Position numbers and translations under genes: made by a program
Assembly: GCF_029910535.1 (NCBI RefSeq)
Contig: NZ_CP069362.1
Coordinates: 620,001-684,000, forward strand
DNA length: 64,000 bases
Source: Marinitoga aeolica
GTDB taxonomy: Bacteria; Thermotogota; Thermotogae; Petrotogales; Petrotogaceae
Direction: 5' to 3'
Shown: in pieces, positions 37,651 to 46,562 of the stretch
Layout: every line of letters starts with the position of its first letter
Numbering within the stretch: the first letter of the stretch is position 1
Notes under the pieces: model-generated
Seen by the model: only the letters and a program-made list of their open reading frames with translations
Told to the model about the DNA's origin: nothing
Databases searched by the model: none

Positions 37651-38931
37651 ATGAAAAAGTTTTTAGTATTGATGTTGGTAGTAGTGCTAGTATCTGCTGC
37701 TTTCGCAAAAATTACATTCTGGACAACAGAAGTTGAGTCAGACAGAATGCAAAGGATCAGAGCATTGGCAACAATTTTCAAAGCACAAACCGGTATTGAC
37801 GTTGAAGTTGTTCCTGTAGAAGAAAATGACTTATTAAAACAAATTCCTATTGCTAAAAACGCTGGAACATTACCTGATCTTTTAGAAGGCGGAATTGAAC
37901 CAATGTTATTATTAGGTTCTCAAAACTTCTTAGATGAAGATCTAGCTACAAAAATTATAAATGATTTTGGGGATATTTATAACGGTGCTGCAAGAATGTT
38001 AAGTAATGGAATGGGAAAATATTATGCAATACCTTTCCACGCATGGGTACAAGGTATATGGTATAGAAAAGACATGTTTGCTTCACAAGATTTAGGAGAC
38101 CCAGTAACTTGGTATAATATTGCTTTAGCTGCAAAAGTTTTAAATAATCCTAAAAAAGGCGTATACGGTATAATCTTACCTAAAAAAGCCGATGCATATG
38201 CAGAACAAGTATTTACAGAAGTTGCTTTAGCAAATGGTGCAAGACCTATTGATGAAAACGGAAATATAACATTCAATACACCAGAAATGATTGAAGCATT
38301 TAGATTCTACAAAGAATTAGGAAAATATTCAAAACCTGGATTTACAACTGTTTTAGATGCTTTAAAAGGTTATTTAAATGGTGAAGCAGCAATGATTTTC
38401 TACTCAACATACATTATGGATGACATCGCAATTGAAGAAGTTCAAAAAGGAAGAATAAATAAATTTAATCCTGAATTAGTTAAAAACACAGGTTTTGCTA
38501 ACAAAATGATTAATACAAGACCTACATCATATGGTCAAGTTGTAGCTTTAGGTATTACAAAGAATGCTAACAAAGATGAAGTAGAAAAATTTGTTAAATT
38601 CTTAATGACAGATAAAAACTATGTATATTGGGTACATATGGCACCTGGCGGAATGAACCCAACAAGGAAATCTGTAGCTGAAAGTGATGCATTCTTAGAC
38701 AATCCAGTATTAGAAAGATATGGAAAAGCAAAGATTGCTGAAATCGTAGGTGCTTTAGATTCTGTTGAAAGATTCGAATTCATTCACGGAAAAGTTATTA
38801 CTGATATGAGCAAATTAAGTGCAAACTTTGTAATTGGTAAAGCAATTAATTATATGTTTGCTAATGATTGGACACCTCAACAAACAGCAATGTGGGCACA
38901 AAAAGAAGCAGAAAAAGTTTTAGGTAAATAA
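37651..38931 (+). CDS. sugar ABC transporter substrate-binding protein
   Basis: A 426-aa family 1 extracellular solute-binding protein. Signal peptide MKKFLVLMLVVVLVSAAFAK has a normal AFA cleavage site and no lipobox Cys. The mature part starts ITFWTTEVESDR and has IPFHAWVQGIWYRKDMF and GEAAMIFYSTYIMD, typical of MalE-like proteins. The ligand is not set by sequence; a sugar or glycoside solute is expected from context. AAAGGGGG precedes the ATG. Confidence 0.92.
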   Translation: MKKFLVLMLVVVLVSAAFAKITFWTTEVESDRMQRIRALATIFKAQTGIDVEVVPVEENDLLKQIPIAKNAGTLPDLLEGGIEPMLLLGSQNFLDEDLATKIINDFGDIYNGAARMLSNGMGKYYAIPFHAWVQGIWYRKDMFASQDLGDPVTWYNIALAAKVLNNPKKGVYGIILPKKADAYAEQVFTEVALANGARPIDENGNITFNTPEMIEAFRFYKELGKYSKPGFTTVLDALKGYLNGEAAMIFYSTYIMDDIAIEEVQKGRINKFNPELVKNTGFANKMINTRPTSYGQVVALGITKNANKDEVEKFVKFLMTDKNYVYWVHMAPGGMNPTRKSVAESDAFLDNPVLERYGKAKIAEIVGALDSVERFEFIHGKVITDMSKLSANFVIGKAINYMFANDWTPQQTAMWAQKEAEKVLGK

Positions 38932-38947
38932 TTTTATTCTTTTTCAT

Positions 38948-38976
38948 AAAGGGGGATTCCAAATCCCCCTTTTTTT
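38948..38976 (+). terminator. intercistronic attenuator after the binding-protein gene
   Basis: AAAGGGGGATT, CCA loop, AATCCCCCTTT, then more T. It lies between binding protein and first permease, so it should give a high binding-protein to permease ratio by partial termination. Confidence 0.8.
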
Positions 38977-38993
38977 AAAAAGGAGGTTTAAGA

Positions 38994-39860
38994 ATGGCTG
39001 TAATGTCTTTAAGAGAAAAAGAAGCAAGATTCGGTTGGAAATTAGTACTACCAACAGTTATAATTATAGCTTTGTTGATTTTATACCCCGTATTCTATAA
39101 TATATATTTAAGTTTTTTTGAGGTATCTATTTCAGATGCCCCAAATAGATTTGTAGGATTGCAAAATTATAGAGAAATATTGGCAGATTCTTCTTTTTGG
39201 AAATCATTCGGAATTACAATATTATTTACTTTTACAACAGTTATCGGAAGCATTCTTTTAGGATTAGGCGTAGCCTTATTAATGAATAGAGAATTTCCTG
39301 GAAGAGGTATTGTAAGAGCTTTATTACTACTACCATATGTTACGCCTTTAATAGCTATTGTTTTTGCATGGAAATATATTTTTTTGCCAATAGATGGCCC
39401 TTTAATGAAATTTTTAGCAAACTTTGGTATGAATCCTGGAAATGACTTTGTAAATAATCCAAATAATGCTTTCTGGGTTGTTTCAATATTTAATATTTGG
39501 AGAAATTTCCCATTTGTCTATTTAATGCTATTATCAAGATTGCAATCAATTAATTCAGATTATTATGAAGCAGCAGAAATAGATGGAGCTAGCGATTGGC
39601 AAAAATTTGTTCATATTACTTTACCTGAATTATATTTTGTTATTGCTTCTGTGGCATTATTAAGAGGAATATGGAATTTTTATAAGTTTGATGAGGTTTA
39701 TCTTATGTCTAAATTTGCCAATACTTTGCCTGTATATATATACGAAAAAGCATTTTCAGGAATTCCTGAACAAGGAGTAGCTGCTGCTATTGCTACTATT
39801 TTATTTGTAATAATGATTTCATTAATAGGTGTATATGTAAAGAAGGTGCTAAAATGGTAA
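38994..39860 (+). CDS. sugar ABC transporter permease (MalF-like)
   Basis: A 288-aa membrane protein with six helices. The EAA motif near the C-terminus reads YEAAEIDGASDWQKFVHITLPEL, the ATPase contact. Pairs with the next gene. AAAAAGGAGG precedes the ATG. No ATPase gene is in this operon, so a shared ATPase encoded elsewhere is implied. Confidence 0.92.
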   Translation: MAVMSLREKEARFGWKLVLPTVIIIALLILYPVFYNIYLSFFEVSISDAPNRFVGLQNYREILADSSFWKSFGITILFTFTTVIGSILLGLGVALLMNREFPGRGIVRALLLLPYVTPLIAIVFAWKYIFLPIDGPLMKFLANFGMNPGNDFVNNPNNAFWVVSIFNIWRNFPFVYLMLLSRLQSINSDYYEAAEIDGASDWQKFVHITLPELYFVIASVALLRGIWNFYKFDEVYLMSKFANTLPVYIYEKAFSGIPEQGVAAAIATILFVIMISLIGVYVKKVLKW

Positions 39861-40825
39861 AGAAAAAAAGTTTTTTAAGAACTCTTGGATTTTGGACTTT
39901 AATTGCTGCTTTAGTTATTTTTGTTACATATCCATTTGCATGGATGGTATCTGTATCTTTTAGATATGATACAGATGCTTTTGAACCTGGTATAATACCC
40001 AAAAGACCGACATTAGATACTTATGCTATACTACTTGGCTTTAAAAAATCTGTTCGTGAAGAACTTAGTAATGAGCAGCAACAATTATTAGATCTTGTAA
40101 AAACACTTCCAGAAGAGCAACGAAAAGCTGTATTAGCTCAAATAGAATCCCAAAGAAAAAAGGAATCTTTTCCATTTTTAAGATTCTTTAGAAATAGTCT
40201 GTTATTAGCAGGATTAAGTGCTTTTGTTAGCTTAATATTATCTATATTTGGTGCATATGCATTTAGTAGAATTGATTTTAAAGGAAGAGGAACTATACAG
40301 CGAGGAGTATTGATTGTATATCTTTTTGGTGGTACAATTTTAGCAGTTCCTCTTTATCAAATCTTTGTTAAAATTGGATTGACATCATCTGGAATATCTT
40401 CAGCTTTTGCTTTATTTATAATTTATATTGTTCAAACAATACCTGTTTCACTTTATATGCTTGGAAATTATTTTAGAACAATACCAAGATCTATTGAAGA
40501 AGCCGCTATTATAGATGGAACAAGTAGAATGGGCGTTATCACAAAAATAATAATTCCTTTATCTTTACCTGCTATAATTACTGTATATATTTATGCATTT
40601 ATGATTGCATGGAATGAGTTCCTATTTGCATCTATATTTGTAAGACCATTCCCAGAATTTTATACACTACCTCTTGGTTTAAACGAAATATTTAATTCTG
40701 AACACGCTATATGGGCAAAAATGATGGCAGCATCTGTTGTTACTGCTGTTCCAGTTGTTGTTATGTTTATGATGATGGAAAAATATTTAACAGGTGGATT
40801 AACCGCCGGTGGTGTAAAAGAATAA
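39854..40825 (+). CDS. sugar ABC transporter permease (MalG-like) with an inserted loop
   Basis: A 323-aa partner permease; the EAA motif reads IEEAAIIDGTSRMGVITKIIIPLSLP. Between helix 1 and helix 2 (residues ~62-106) it carries a ~45-residue charged helical insert (SVREELSNEQQQLL and similar) that plain MalG proteins lack, recalling the P2 loop of MalF. It overlaps the first permease gene by 7 nt. Confidence 0.9.
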   Translation: MVKKKSFLRTLGFWTLIAALVIFVTYPFAWMVSVSFRYDTDAFEPGIIPKRPTLDTYAILLGFKKSVREELSNEQQQLLDLVKTLPEEQRKAVLAQIESQRKKESFPFLRFFRNSLLLAGLSAFVSLILSIFGAYAFSRIDFKGRGTIQRGVLIVYLFGGTILAVPLYQIFVKIGLTSSGISSAFALFIIYIVQTIPVSLYMLGNYFRTIPRSIEEAAIIDGTSRMGVITKIIIPLSLPAIITVYIYAFMIAWNEFLFASIFVRPFPEFYTLPLGLNEIFNSEHAIWAKMMAASVVTAVPVVVMFMMMEKYLTGGLTAGGVKE

Positions 40826-40837
40826 GAGGTGAATTTT

Positions 40838-41644
40838 ATGATTATTAATAAAATTAAAGGAATTTATAATTCATTAACAAAAAGAGAAAAAAAGGTGGCC
40901 GATTATATTATAGAAAGAGCACCCGATGTTATTCACTATAGTATTACTGAATTGGCTAATTGGTCTGAAGTAAGCGAAACTACTGTATATAGAGTAATTA
41001 AGAAATTAGGATTTACTGGTTATCAGGATTTTAAAATTGCACTTGCTAAAGAGCTTTCAGAACCATCTTTTAAAGTAACTGGTGAAGAAGATCTTTTCTC
41101 TAATTTTCATAATAAAATTTGTAATAGTTTGAATGTCATTTATAAAAATTTAAATAAAGAACTTTTAAATAAAATTGCCGATAAAATTTTACAATCTGAA
41201 AAATTAATATTTTTTGCTGTAGGCAGGTCTTTCCCTGTAGCTCTTGATAGTTCATTAAAATTTGCTGCTTTGGGATTACCAGCTGCAGCTTATTCTGACC
41301 CACATATGCAAGTAATTGTAGGTGCAAATTTAAGCGAACAAGATACCGTTATATCAATTAGCCACTCTGGATACATTAGAGACGTTTTTAAATCAACACA
41401 AATAGCTAAAGATGCTGGTGCTTATACTGTTGCCATAACTTCTGGAGTAGATTCACCATTGAGCATGGTAGTTCATGATGTAATTTATACTACACCAAGT
41501 GATCCCTCAGAAAATGAATTTACACATGACAGAATTGGAGAAATGTATATAATTGAATTATTGTATAATATTGTTGTTTCTAAAAAATTTAACGATGAGC
41601 ATTTTGATAAACTAAAAGATGTTATAAAACCAAAGAAATTTTAG
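40838..41644 (+). CDS. RpiR/MurR family transcriptional regulator
   Basis: A 268-aa regulator. N-terminal HTH_6 domain (LTKREKKVADYIIERAPDVIHYSITELANWSEVSETTVYRVIKKLGFTGY in pieces) and C-terminal SIS sugar-phosphate domain (FFAVGRSFPVALDSSLKFAALG; ISHSGYIRDVFKSTQIAKDAG). It likely senses a phosphorylated sugar and represses its own operon through the palindrome at 37585. ATG at 40838 fits GAGGTGA; a GTG nine bases earlier lies inside that site. Confidence 0.93.
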   Translation: MIINKIKGIYNSLTKREKKVADYIIERAPDVIHYSITELANWSEVSETTVYRVIKKLGFTGYQDFKIALAKELSEPSFKVTGEEDLFSNFHNKICNSLNVIYKNLNKELLNKIADKILQSEKLIFFAVGRSFPVALDSSLKFAALGLPAAAYSDPHMQVIVGANLSEQDTVISISHSGYIRDVFKSTQIAKDAGAYTVAITSGVDSPLSMVVHDVIYTTPSDPSENEFTHDRIGEMYIIELLYNIVVSKKFNDEHFDKLKDVIKPKKF

Positions 41645-41661
41645 AATAGAGGTGTTTTTTA

Positions 41662-43344
41662 ATGAGCCAAAAAATTTATGAAAAATTAGAGTTCTTGTAT
41701 CCAAATAATACAAATGAGCTTTATGAAAAATTAATGAAATTAATAGAGCAATATAAAATTTCTGATAAAGACATTGATTTAACAGAAAAAGATGTTATTT
41801 TGATAACATATGGTGATTCCATAAAAAAAGATGGAGAAAAGCCTCTTCACACATTACATAAATTTTTAAATGATCATGTTAAAGGCATCATTAATACCGT
41901 ACATATACTCCCATTTTTCCCATATTCATCAGATGATGGTTTTTCTGTTATTGATTATAAAAAGGTAAATCCTGAATTAGGTGATTGGAAAGATATAGAA
42001 AAACTCTCAAAAGATTATAATTTAATGTTTGATGCTGTTATTAATCATATTTCTAAGAAAAGCGAATGGTTCCAAGAATACTTAAAAGGGAATCCAAAAT
42101 ATAAAGATTATTTTATAGAACAAGAACCAGTTGAAGAATTAAAATATGTAACCCGACCAAGGGCCTTACCTTTATTGCATGTTTATGAAACAAAAGATGG
42201 CAAAAAACATATATGGACAACATTTAGTGAAGATCAAATTGATTTGAATTATAAGTCAACAGATTTATTTTTGGAAATAGTAGAAATATTATTATTTTAT
42301 GCAAAAAAAGGCGCAAAATTAATTAGATTAGATGCAATTGGATATTTGTGGAAAGAAGTTGGTACCTCATGTATTCACTTAGAACAAACACATAAAATGA
42401 TACAATTGTTTAGAGATATATTAGACTTAACTGCTAAAGATGTAATTTTAATAACAGAAACAAATGTGCCTCATAAAGAAAATATATCTTATTTTGGTGA
42501 TGGATACAATGAAGCACAAATGGTATATAATTTTTCATTACCGCCATTAGTTTTACACTCATTCCTTTCAAAAAATGCTCATTATATTTCACATTGGGCA
42601 GATACATTAGAAACACCAAGTGATAAAACTACATTCTTTAATTTTTTAGCTTCGCATGATGGAATAGGATTAATGCCAGCAAAAGGGATTTTAAAAGATG
42701 AAGAAATTGATTATTTAGTTGAACATACTTTAAAAAATAAAGGGTTAGTATCTTACAAAAGTAATCCGGATGGTTCTAAATCACCATACGAATTAAATAT
42801 TAACTATTTTGACGCATTATATGAAGAAAATGAAGATATAGAATTAAATATTAGAAAATTTGTTTCTGCATATGCTATAGCTTCTTCAATGAAAGGTGTT
42901 CCTGGAATATATATTCATAGTTTGTTAGGTTCTAGAAATTACTATGAAGGTGTAAAAATAACTGGAATGAATAGGACTATAAACAGAGAAAAATTAAATT
43001 ACAATCAGTTAGAAAAAGAAATAAATGATCCGAATTCTTTAAGATATAAAATATTTAATGCTATGAAAAATATGTTGAAAATAAGAACTACTCATAAAGT
43101 ATTTAATCCTAAAGCAAAACAAAAAGTATTATTCTTAGATGATAGAATATTTTCATTTATCAGAGAATTTGAAGATGAAAAGGTTTTAGTTTTAACTAAT
43201 GTATCAAATGAAGAAATAAACCTTGAGTTAAAAAATAATTTTTCAGAAAATCCTATAGATTTATTATCTAATAAAAATATAGAAATAGAAAATAATAAAT
43301 TAAAAATTAAATTAAAACCATATGAAACTTTATGGATTAAATAA
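41662..43344 (+). CDS. GH13_18 phosphorylase (sucrose/glucosylglycerate phosphorylase type)
   Basis: A 560-aa enzyme related to sucrose phosphorylase. VHILPFFPYSSDDGFSVIDYKKVNPELGDW is diagnostic of GH13_18; the nucleophile Asp is in LIRLDAIGYLWKE, the acid Glu in ILITETNVPHKENISYFG, and the third Asp in NFLASHDGIGLMPAKG. It splits a glucoside with phosphate to glucose-1-phosphate. With a sugar importer, an RpiR repressor and a nearby glycosyltransferase, glucosylglycerate or a similar compatible solute is a good guess; sucrose or sucrose-6-phosphate are alternatives. A terminator follows. Confidence 0.88.
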   Translation: MSQKIYEKLEFLYPNNTNELYEKLMKLIEQYKISDKDIDLTEKDVILITYGDSIKKDGEKPLHTLHKFLNDHVKGIINTVHILPFFPYSSDDGFSVIDYKKVNPELGDWKDIEKLSKDYNLMFDAVINHISKKSEWFQEYLKGNPKYKDYFIEQEPVEELKYVTRPRALPLLHVYETKDGKKHIWTTFSEDQIDLNYKSTDLFLEIVEILLFYAKKGAKLIRLDAIGYLWKEVGTSCIHLEQTHKMIQLFRDILDLTAKDVILITETNVPHKENISYFGDGYNEAQMVYNFSLPPLVLHSFLSKNAHYISHWADTLETPSDKTTFFNFLASHDGIGLMPAKGILKDEEIDYLVEHTLKNKGLVSYKSNPDGSKSPYELNINYFDALYEENEDIELNIRKFVSAYAIASSMKGVPGIYIHSLLGSRNYYEGVKITGMNRTINREKLNYNQLEKEINDPNSLRYKIFNAMKNMLKIRTTHKVFNPKAKQKVLFLDDRIFSFIREFEDEKVLVLTNVSNEEINLELKNNFSENPIDLLSNKNIEIENNKLKIKLKPYETLWIK

Positions 43345-43367
43345 TAGGCCCAAATGGGCCTATTTTG
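43343..43367 (+). terminator. terminator of the sugar operon
   Basis: AATAGGCCC, loop AAAT, GGGCCTATT, then TTG-rich sequence; the stem begins inside the stop region of the GH13_18 gene. Confidence 0.75.
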
Positions 43368-43427
43368 TTTGTGATACAAATAAAATTATGGTAAAATAAA
43401 GAAAAGTATATTTGAAAGGATGTTTGT

Positions 43428-44516
43428 ATGTATTATGGTGATAGTTTATTAAGAAAATTTCTAAAATCTATTATAGCACCTTATATTATAAAAAAATATA
43501 ATATTAAAGTTATTGGAAAAATTCCCAAACCACCATTTTTATTTATAGCAAATCATACGCATATTTTAGATGGTTTTTTTATTCAATCAGTAATTCCATA
43601 TCCTATTAGTTTTGTAATGGCTGGAGGAACATATTATAATAAATGGGTTTATCCTTTTTTCAAACATTTCAAATTTATTCCAAAACAAAAAGGTGTTCCA
43701 GATATAAAAACCGTGAGAGATATTTTTAAAGTTTTAAAAAATGGTGGAATAGTAGGACTTTTTCCAGAAGGTTCTACTACGTGGTCTGGAAATTATCAAC
43801 CTGTACCGTCTGGAACAGATAAATTATTAGATAAAATAAAGGTACCAATTTTAGCTGCAAGAATTCATGGAGGTTATTTGTCTAAACCAAGATGGGCAAA
43901 AAAGGAAAGAAAAGGTAATATAATCATTGAATTAAAAACTTTTAATGATTCAGCAGCTTTAGAATATATTAAATATAATGAATGGGATTGGCAAGAAAAA
44001 AATAAATGGAAGTATTCTGGTAATAAAAAAGCGGAAGGTTTAGAAAGAATTATATGGTTTTGCGATAAATGCAATTCATTTAATTCAATAAAAGCTAAAG
44101 GTAATGTTGCAAAATGTACTAATTGTTCCAGGGAGTATGCTGTTGATGATTATGGGTATATAAACGGAAAAAGAATAGATAATATTATTTATACTCAAAA
44201 AGAAAAATTGATAAATTATATGAATAATAACAAATATATGGTTTTAGATATAGGAACTTTGGAAGAGAGAGACTTATTTAAACCCAAATTGTTGAATAAA
44301 GAAAAAGGTAATATAGAAGTTTTCGACTATGGAATAAAATTCAATAAAAATATATTTGAATTTAAAAAAATAAAAAATGGCGTATGTTTTGTATCAACTA
44401 TTTTTGAGTTTATATATGAAGAAAAGGTCTATAGAATTAAATCGGAAAATTATAGTTACTTGTTATACAATATCTACAAAATAAGGAGTGGAAAAAATGT
44501 ACATATCGATGGTTGA
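43428..44516 (+). CDS. PlsC-like acyltransferase with C-terminal zinc ribbon
   Basis: A 362-aa protein. The acyltransferase motif I HTHILD (HX4D) is at ~43-48 in ANHTHILDGFF, and motif III appears as LFPEGSTTWSG. After ~200 residues comes CDKCNSFNSIKAKGNVAKC with TNCS, a four-cysteine zinc ribbon, and then ~120 residues of unknown type. Likely acylates a lysophospholipid or related acceptor at the membrane face; the ribbon is unusual for the family. The gltS-like gene starts within its 3' end. Confidence 0.82.
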   Translation: MYYGDSLLRKFLKSIIAPYIIKKYNIKVIGKIPKPPFLFIANHTHILDGFFIQSVIPYPISFVMAGGTYYNKWVYPFFKHFKFIPKQKGVPDIKTVRDIFKVLKNGGIVGLFPEGSTTWSGNYQPVPSGTDKLLDKIKVPILAARIHGGYLSKPRWAKKERKGNIIIELKTFNDSAALEYIKYNEWDWQEKNKWKYSGNKKAEGLERIIWFCDKCNSFNSIKAKGNVAKCTNCSREYAVDDYGYINGKRIDNIIYTQKEKLINYMNNNKYMVLDIGTLEERDLFKPKLLNKEKGNIEVFDYGIKFNKNIFEFKKIKNGVCFVSTIFEFIYEEKVYRIKSENYSYLLYNIYKIRSGKNVHIDG

Positions 44517-45822
44517 TGATTTCTTTTGGATTTCCCTTTTCTTTGGTATTGCAATATTATTAAAAAGATTTATTCCAGCACTACAAAAATTTGTCATTCC
44601 GAATTCAATACTTGCAGGATTTATTGGTTTTTTAATGGGGCCTAACCTTCTCCATTTAATAGATTTAGATATTGATGGATTAGGAAGAATTATTTATCAT
44701 TTAATGGCAATAGGATTTATAGCTTTAGCTCTTAGAACTGTTAAAAGCAGAGGAAAATATGGAAAAGCTGGATTTATAATTGTTTCTACATATTTATTTC
44801 AAGGAATTTTAGGAGTATCTATAGCTAGTTTGTTTTATTTATTTGACAAAAAAACACCTATTCCTATAGGTTATATAGTTCCATTAGGTTTTGGCCAAGG
44901 GCCAGGTCAGGCATTTTCTATAGGTTCCCAATGGCAATTATTAGGTTTAAATAACGGAAGTGCTGTTGGATTAGCTATTGCAGCTGCAGGATTTGGCTGG
45001 GCAACGATTGGTGGTTTAGTGATATTAAACATATTATTAGCTAAATGGAAAAAAGATAAGTCAAAGGTTATAGTTCACAAAAAGGAATTAGTCGTAAAGG
45101 ATTACGAATTCTCTGATATGGATGGCTTAACTATACAATTTGTTTTAATTGGTATAGTCTATACAATTACATATTTTTTAATAAAAATACTTACAGAATA
45201 TTTAAATACGTTAGGTAATATAGGCCATACATTTGGAACAGTTTTATGGGGCTTTCATTTTGTTTTTGGAGCTATTGTAGCTATGATATTTAGAAGTGTA
45301 TATGTTAAATTAAGAGAAAAAAATATAGCTAAAGAAAATTATATAAATAATTTTTTATTACAAAGAATTTCCGGTGCAGTTTTTGATTTTATGGTTGCAG
45401 CATCAATTAGCGCAGTATCTTTAGCAAGAATTAGAGAATATTTTTGGCCAATATTCTTTATCACATTAACTGCTGGCGTATTAACTTATTTCTATGTAAT
45501 GTTATTAACTAAAAAAGTTATTGTGAAAAATGAAGTAGAGAATAGAATTGCATTTTTTGGAATGTTAACAGGAACAATTTCTACAGCTATGGCGTTATTA
45601 AGAGAAGTTGATCCTGCTTTAGAAACAGGAGCTGCAGAAAATTTGATTTTTGGAAGTGGAATCTCTCTAATGATAGGATTTCCATTAATTGCTATATTAA
45701 ACTTACCAGCTTTGTATTTAACATCTGGAAAAATTATATACAATTTCTATGGTTTAGGATTAATGATAGCCTATAATCTATTATTATTCTTAATTTTCTT
45801 TAGAAATCCAAAAAAAGTTTAA
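44497..45822 (+). CDS. GltS-like sodium/glutamate (ESS family) symporter
   Basis: A 441-aa protein with about 12 helices in two halves. VIPNSILAGFIGFLMGPN and GFGQGPGQAFSIGSQWQ match the glutamate:sodium symporter pattern (GxGxG region), and the second half repeats it loosely (GMLTGTISTAMALLREVDP). Probably imports glutamate or another anion with sodium; substrate not certain. The ATG at 44497 has AAGGAG upstream; a GTG nine bases earlier is adjacent to that site. It overlaps the acyltransferase gene by 20 nt. Confidence 0.8.
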   Translation: MYISMVDDFFWISLFFGIAILLKRFIPALQKFVIPNSILAGFIGFLMGPNLLHLIDLDIDGLGRIIYHLMAIGFIALALRTVKSRGKYGKAGFIIVSTYLFQGILGVSIASLFYLFDKKTPIPIGYIVPLGFGQGPGQAFSIGSQWQLLGLNNGSAVGLAIAAAGFGWATIGGLVILNILLAKWKKDKSKVIVHKKELVVKDYEFSDMDGLTIQFVLIGIVYTITYFLIKILTEYLNTLGNIGHTFGTVLWGFHFVFGAIVAMIFRSVYVKLREKNIAKENYINNFLLQRISGAVFDFMVAASISAVSLARIREYFWPIFFITLTAGVLTYFYVMLLTKKVIVKNEVENRIAFFGMLTGTISTAMALLREVDPALETGAAENLIFGSGISLMIGFPLIAILNLPALYLTSGKIIYNFYGLGLMIAYNLLLFLIFFRNPKKV

Positions 45823-45859
45823 TGTTCAAAAATTTATATTCAGGGAATGGTGATATAAA

Positions 45860-46399
45860 ATGGAAAATATAAAAAATTTTTTTGAAAAACAAAAACTTAA
45901 TTTTGATATTAATAGATTATTTAAAAATCATAATCAGAAAATAGCAGTAATTTGTTATGCAGAAAATGAAGAAAAAGAAATTTTAATGCTTGAAAGAATT
46001 AAAGAACCATTTTCCGGAAAATTAGTTCCACCTGGCGGAAAGGTTGAAAAGGATGAAGATATAATACATGCTATTAAGAGGGAATTTTCAGAAGAAACAG
46101 GTTTTGAATTAAATGATTTAAAATTAAAAGTATTTACTTCAGAAGAAGGTCCTGAACATTATAATTGGATATTATTTATATTTTTGGGTAAGGTAAAAAA
46201 ACAAGAATTACAATATTGTAATGAAGGAATTTTAAAATGGATAAAAAAAGATAGTTTGTTTGAAGAAAATTTGACAAATATTGATAAGAAAATTATTCCA
46301 TATTTATATGAAAAGGATGGAATCTTTTATATAGAAATAATTTACGATAAAAATAAAAATGCTGAAATTCTTAATGTCGAAAAAATAGGTAGCGTGTAA
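45860..46399 (+). CDS. NUDIX hydrolase (MutT-like)
   Basis: A 179-aa protein with a perfect NUDIX box: GKVEKDEDIIHAIKREFSEETG, i.e. G-x5-E-x7-REFSEETG, at ~55-77. The preceding PFSGKLVPPGGK matches 8-oxo-dGTP or nucleoside triphosphate pyrophosphatases. Function as a nucleotide sanitiser is plausible. A tandem 15-bp duplication covers its stop codon. Confidence 0.88.
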   Translation: MENIKNFFEKQKLNFDINRLFKNHNQKIAVICYAENEEKEILMLERIKEPFSGKLVPPGGKVEKDEDIIHAIKREFSEETGFELNDLKLKVFTSEEGPEHYNWILFIFLGKVKKQELQYCNEGILKWIKKDSLFEENLTNIDKKIIPYLYEKDGIFYIEIIYDKNKNAEILNVEKIGSV

Positions 46400-46417
46400 T
46401 TTGGTAGCATGTAATTT
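46388..46417 (+). repeat. 15-bp imperfect tandem duplication at the NUDIX stop codon
   Basis: GGTAGCGTGTAATTT is followed directly by GGTAGCATGTAATTT, differing in one base; each unit carries a TAA in frame. Probably a slip duplication with no effect on the protein. Confidence 0.7.
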
Positions 46418-46530
46418 TTTGTGTAAATGCCTTTCTTAAATAGTATGGATTAACAATTTTTTTTAATACAAATTTTAACTTATTAAATTTATTTTGATTT
46501 TTAGTATCGCTTTTGTATTTTGATAAAAAA

Positions 46531-46561
46531 ATAATCCAGCATTACTGCTGGATTATTTTTA
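46531..46561. terminator. bidirectional terminator, NUDIX / lipoprotein
   Basis: AATAATCCAGCA and its complement around a TTAC loop, flanked by A and T runs, between convergent genes. Confidence 0.85.
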
Positions 46562-46562
46562 T

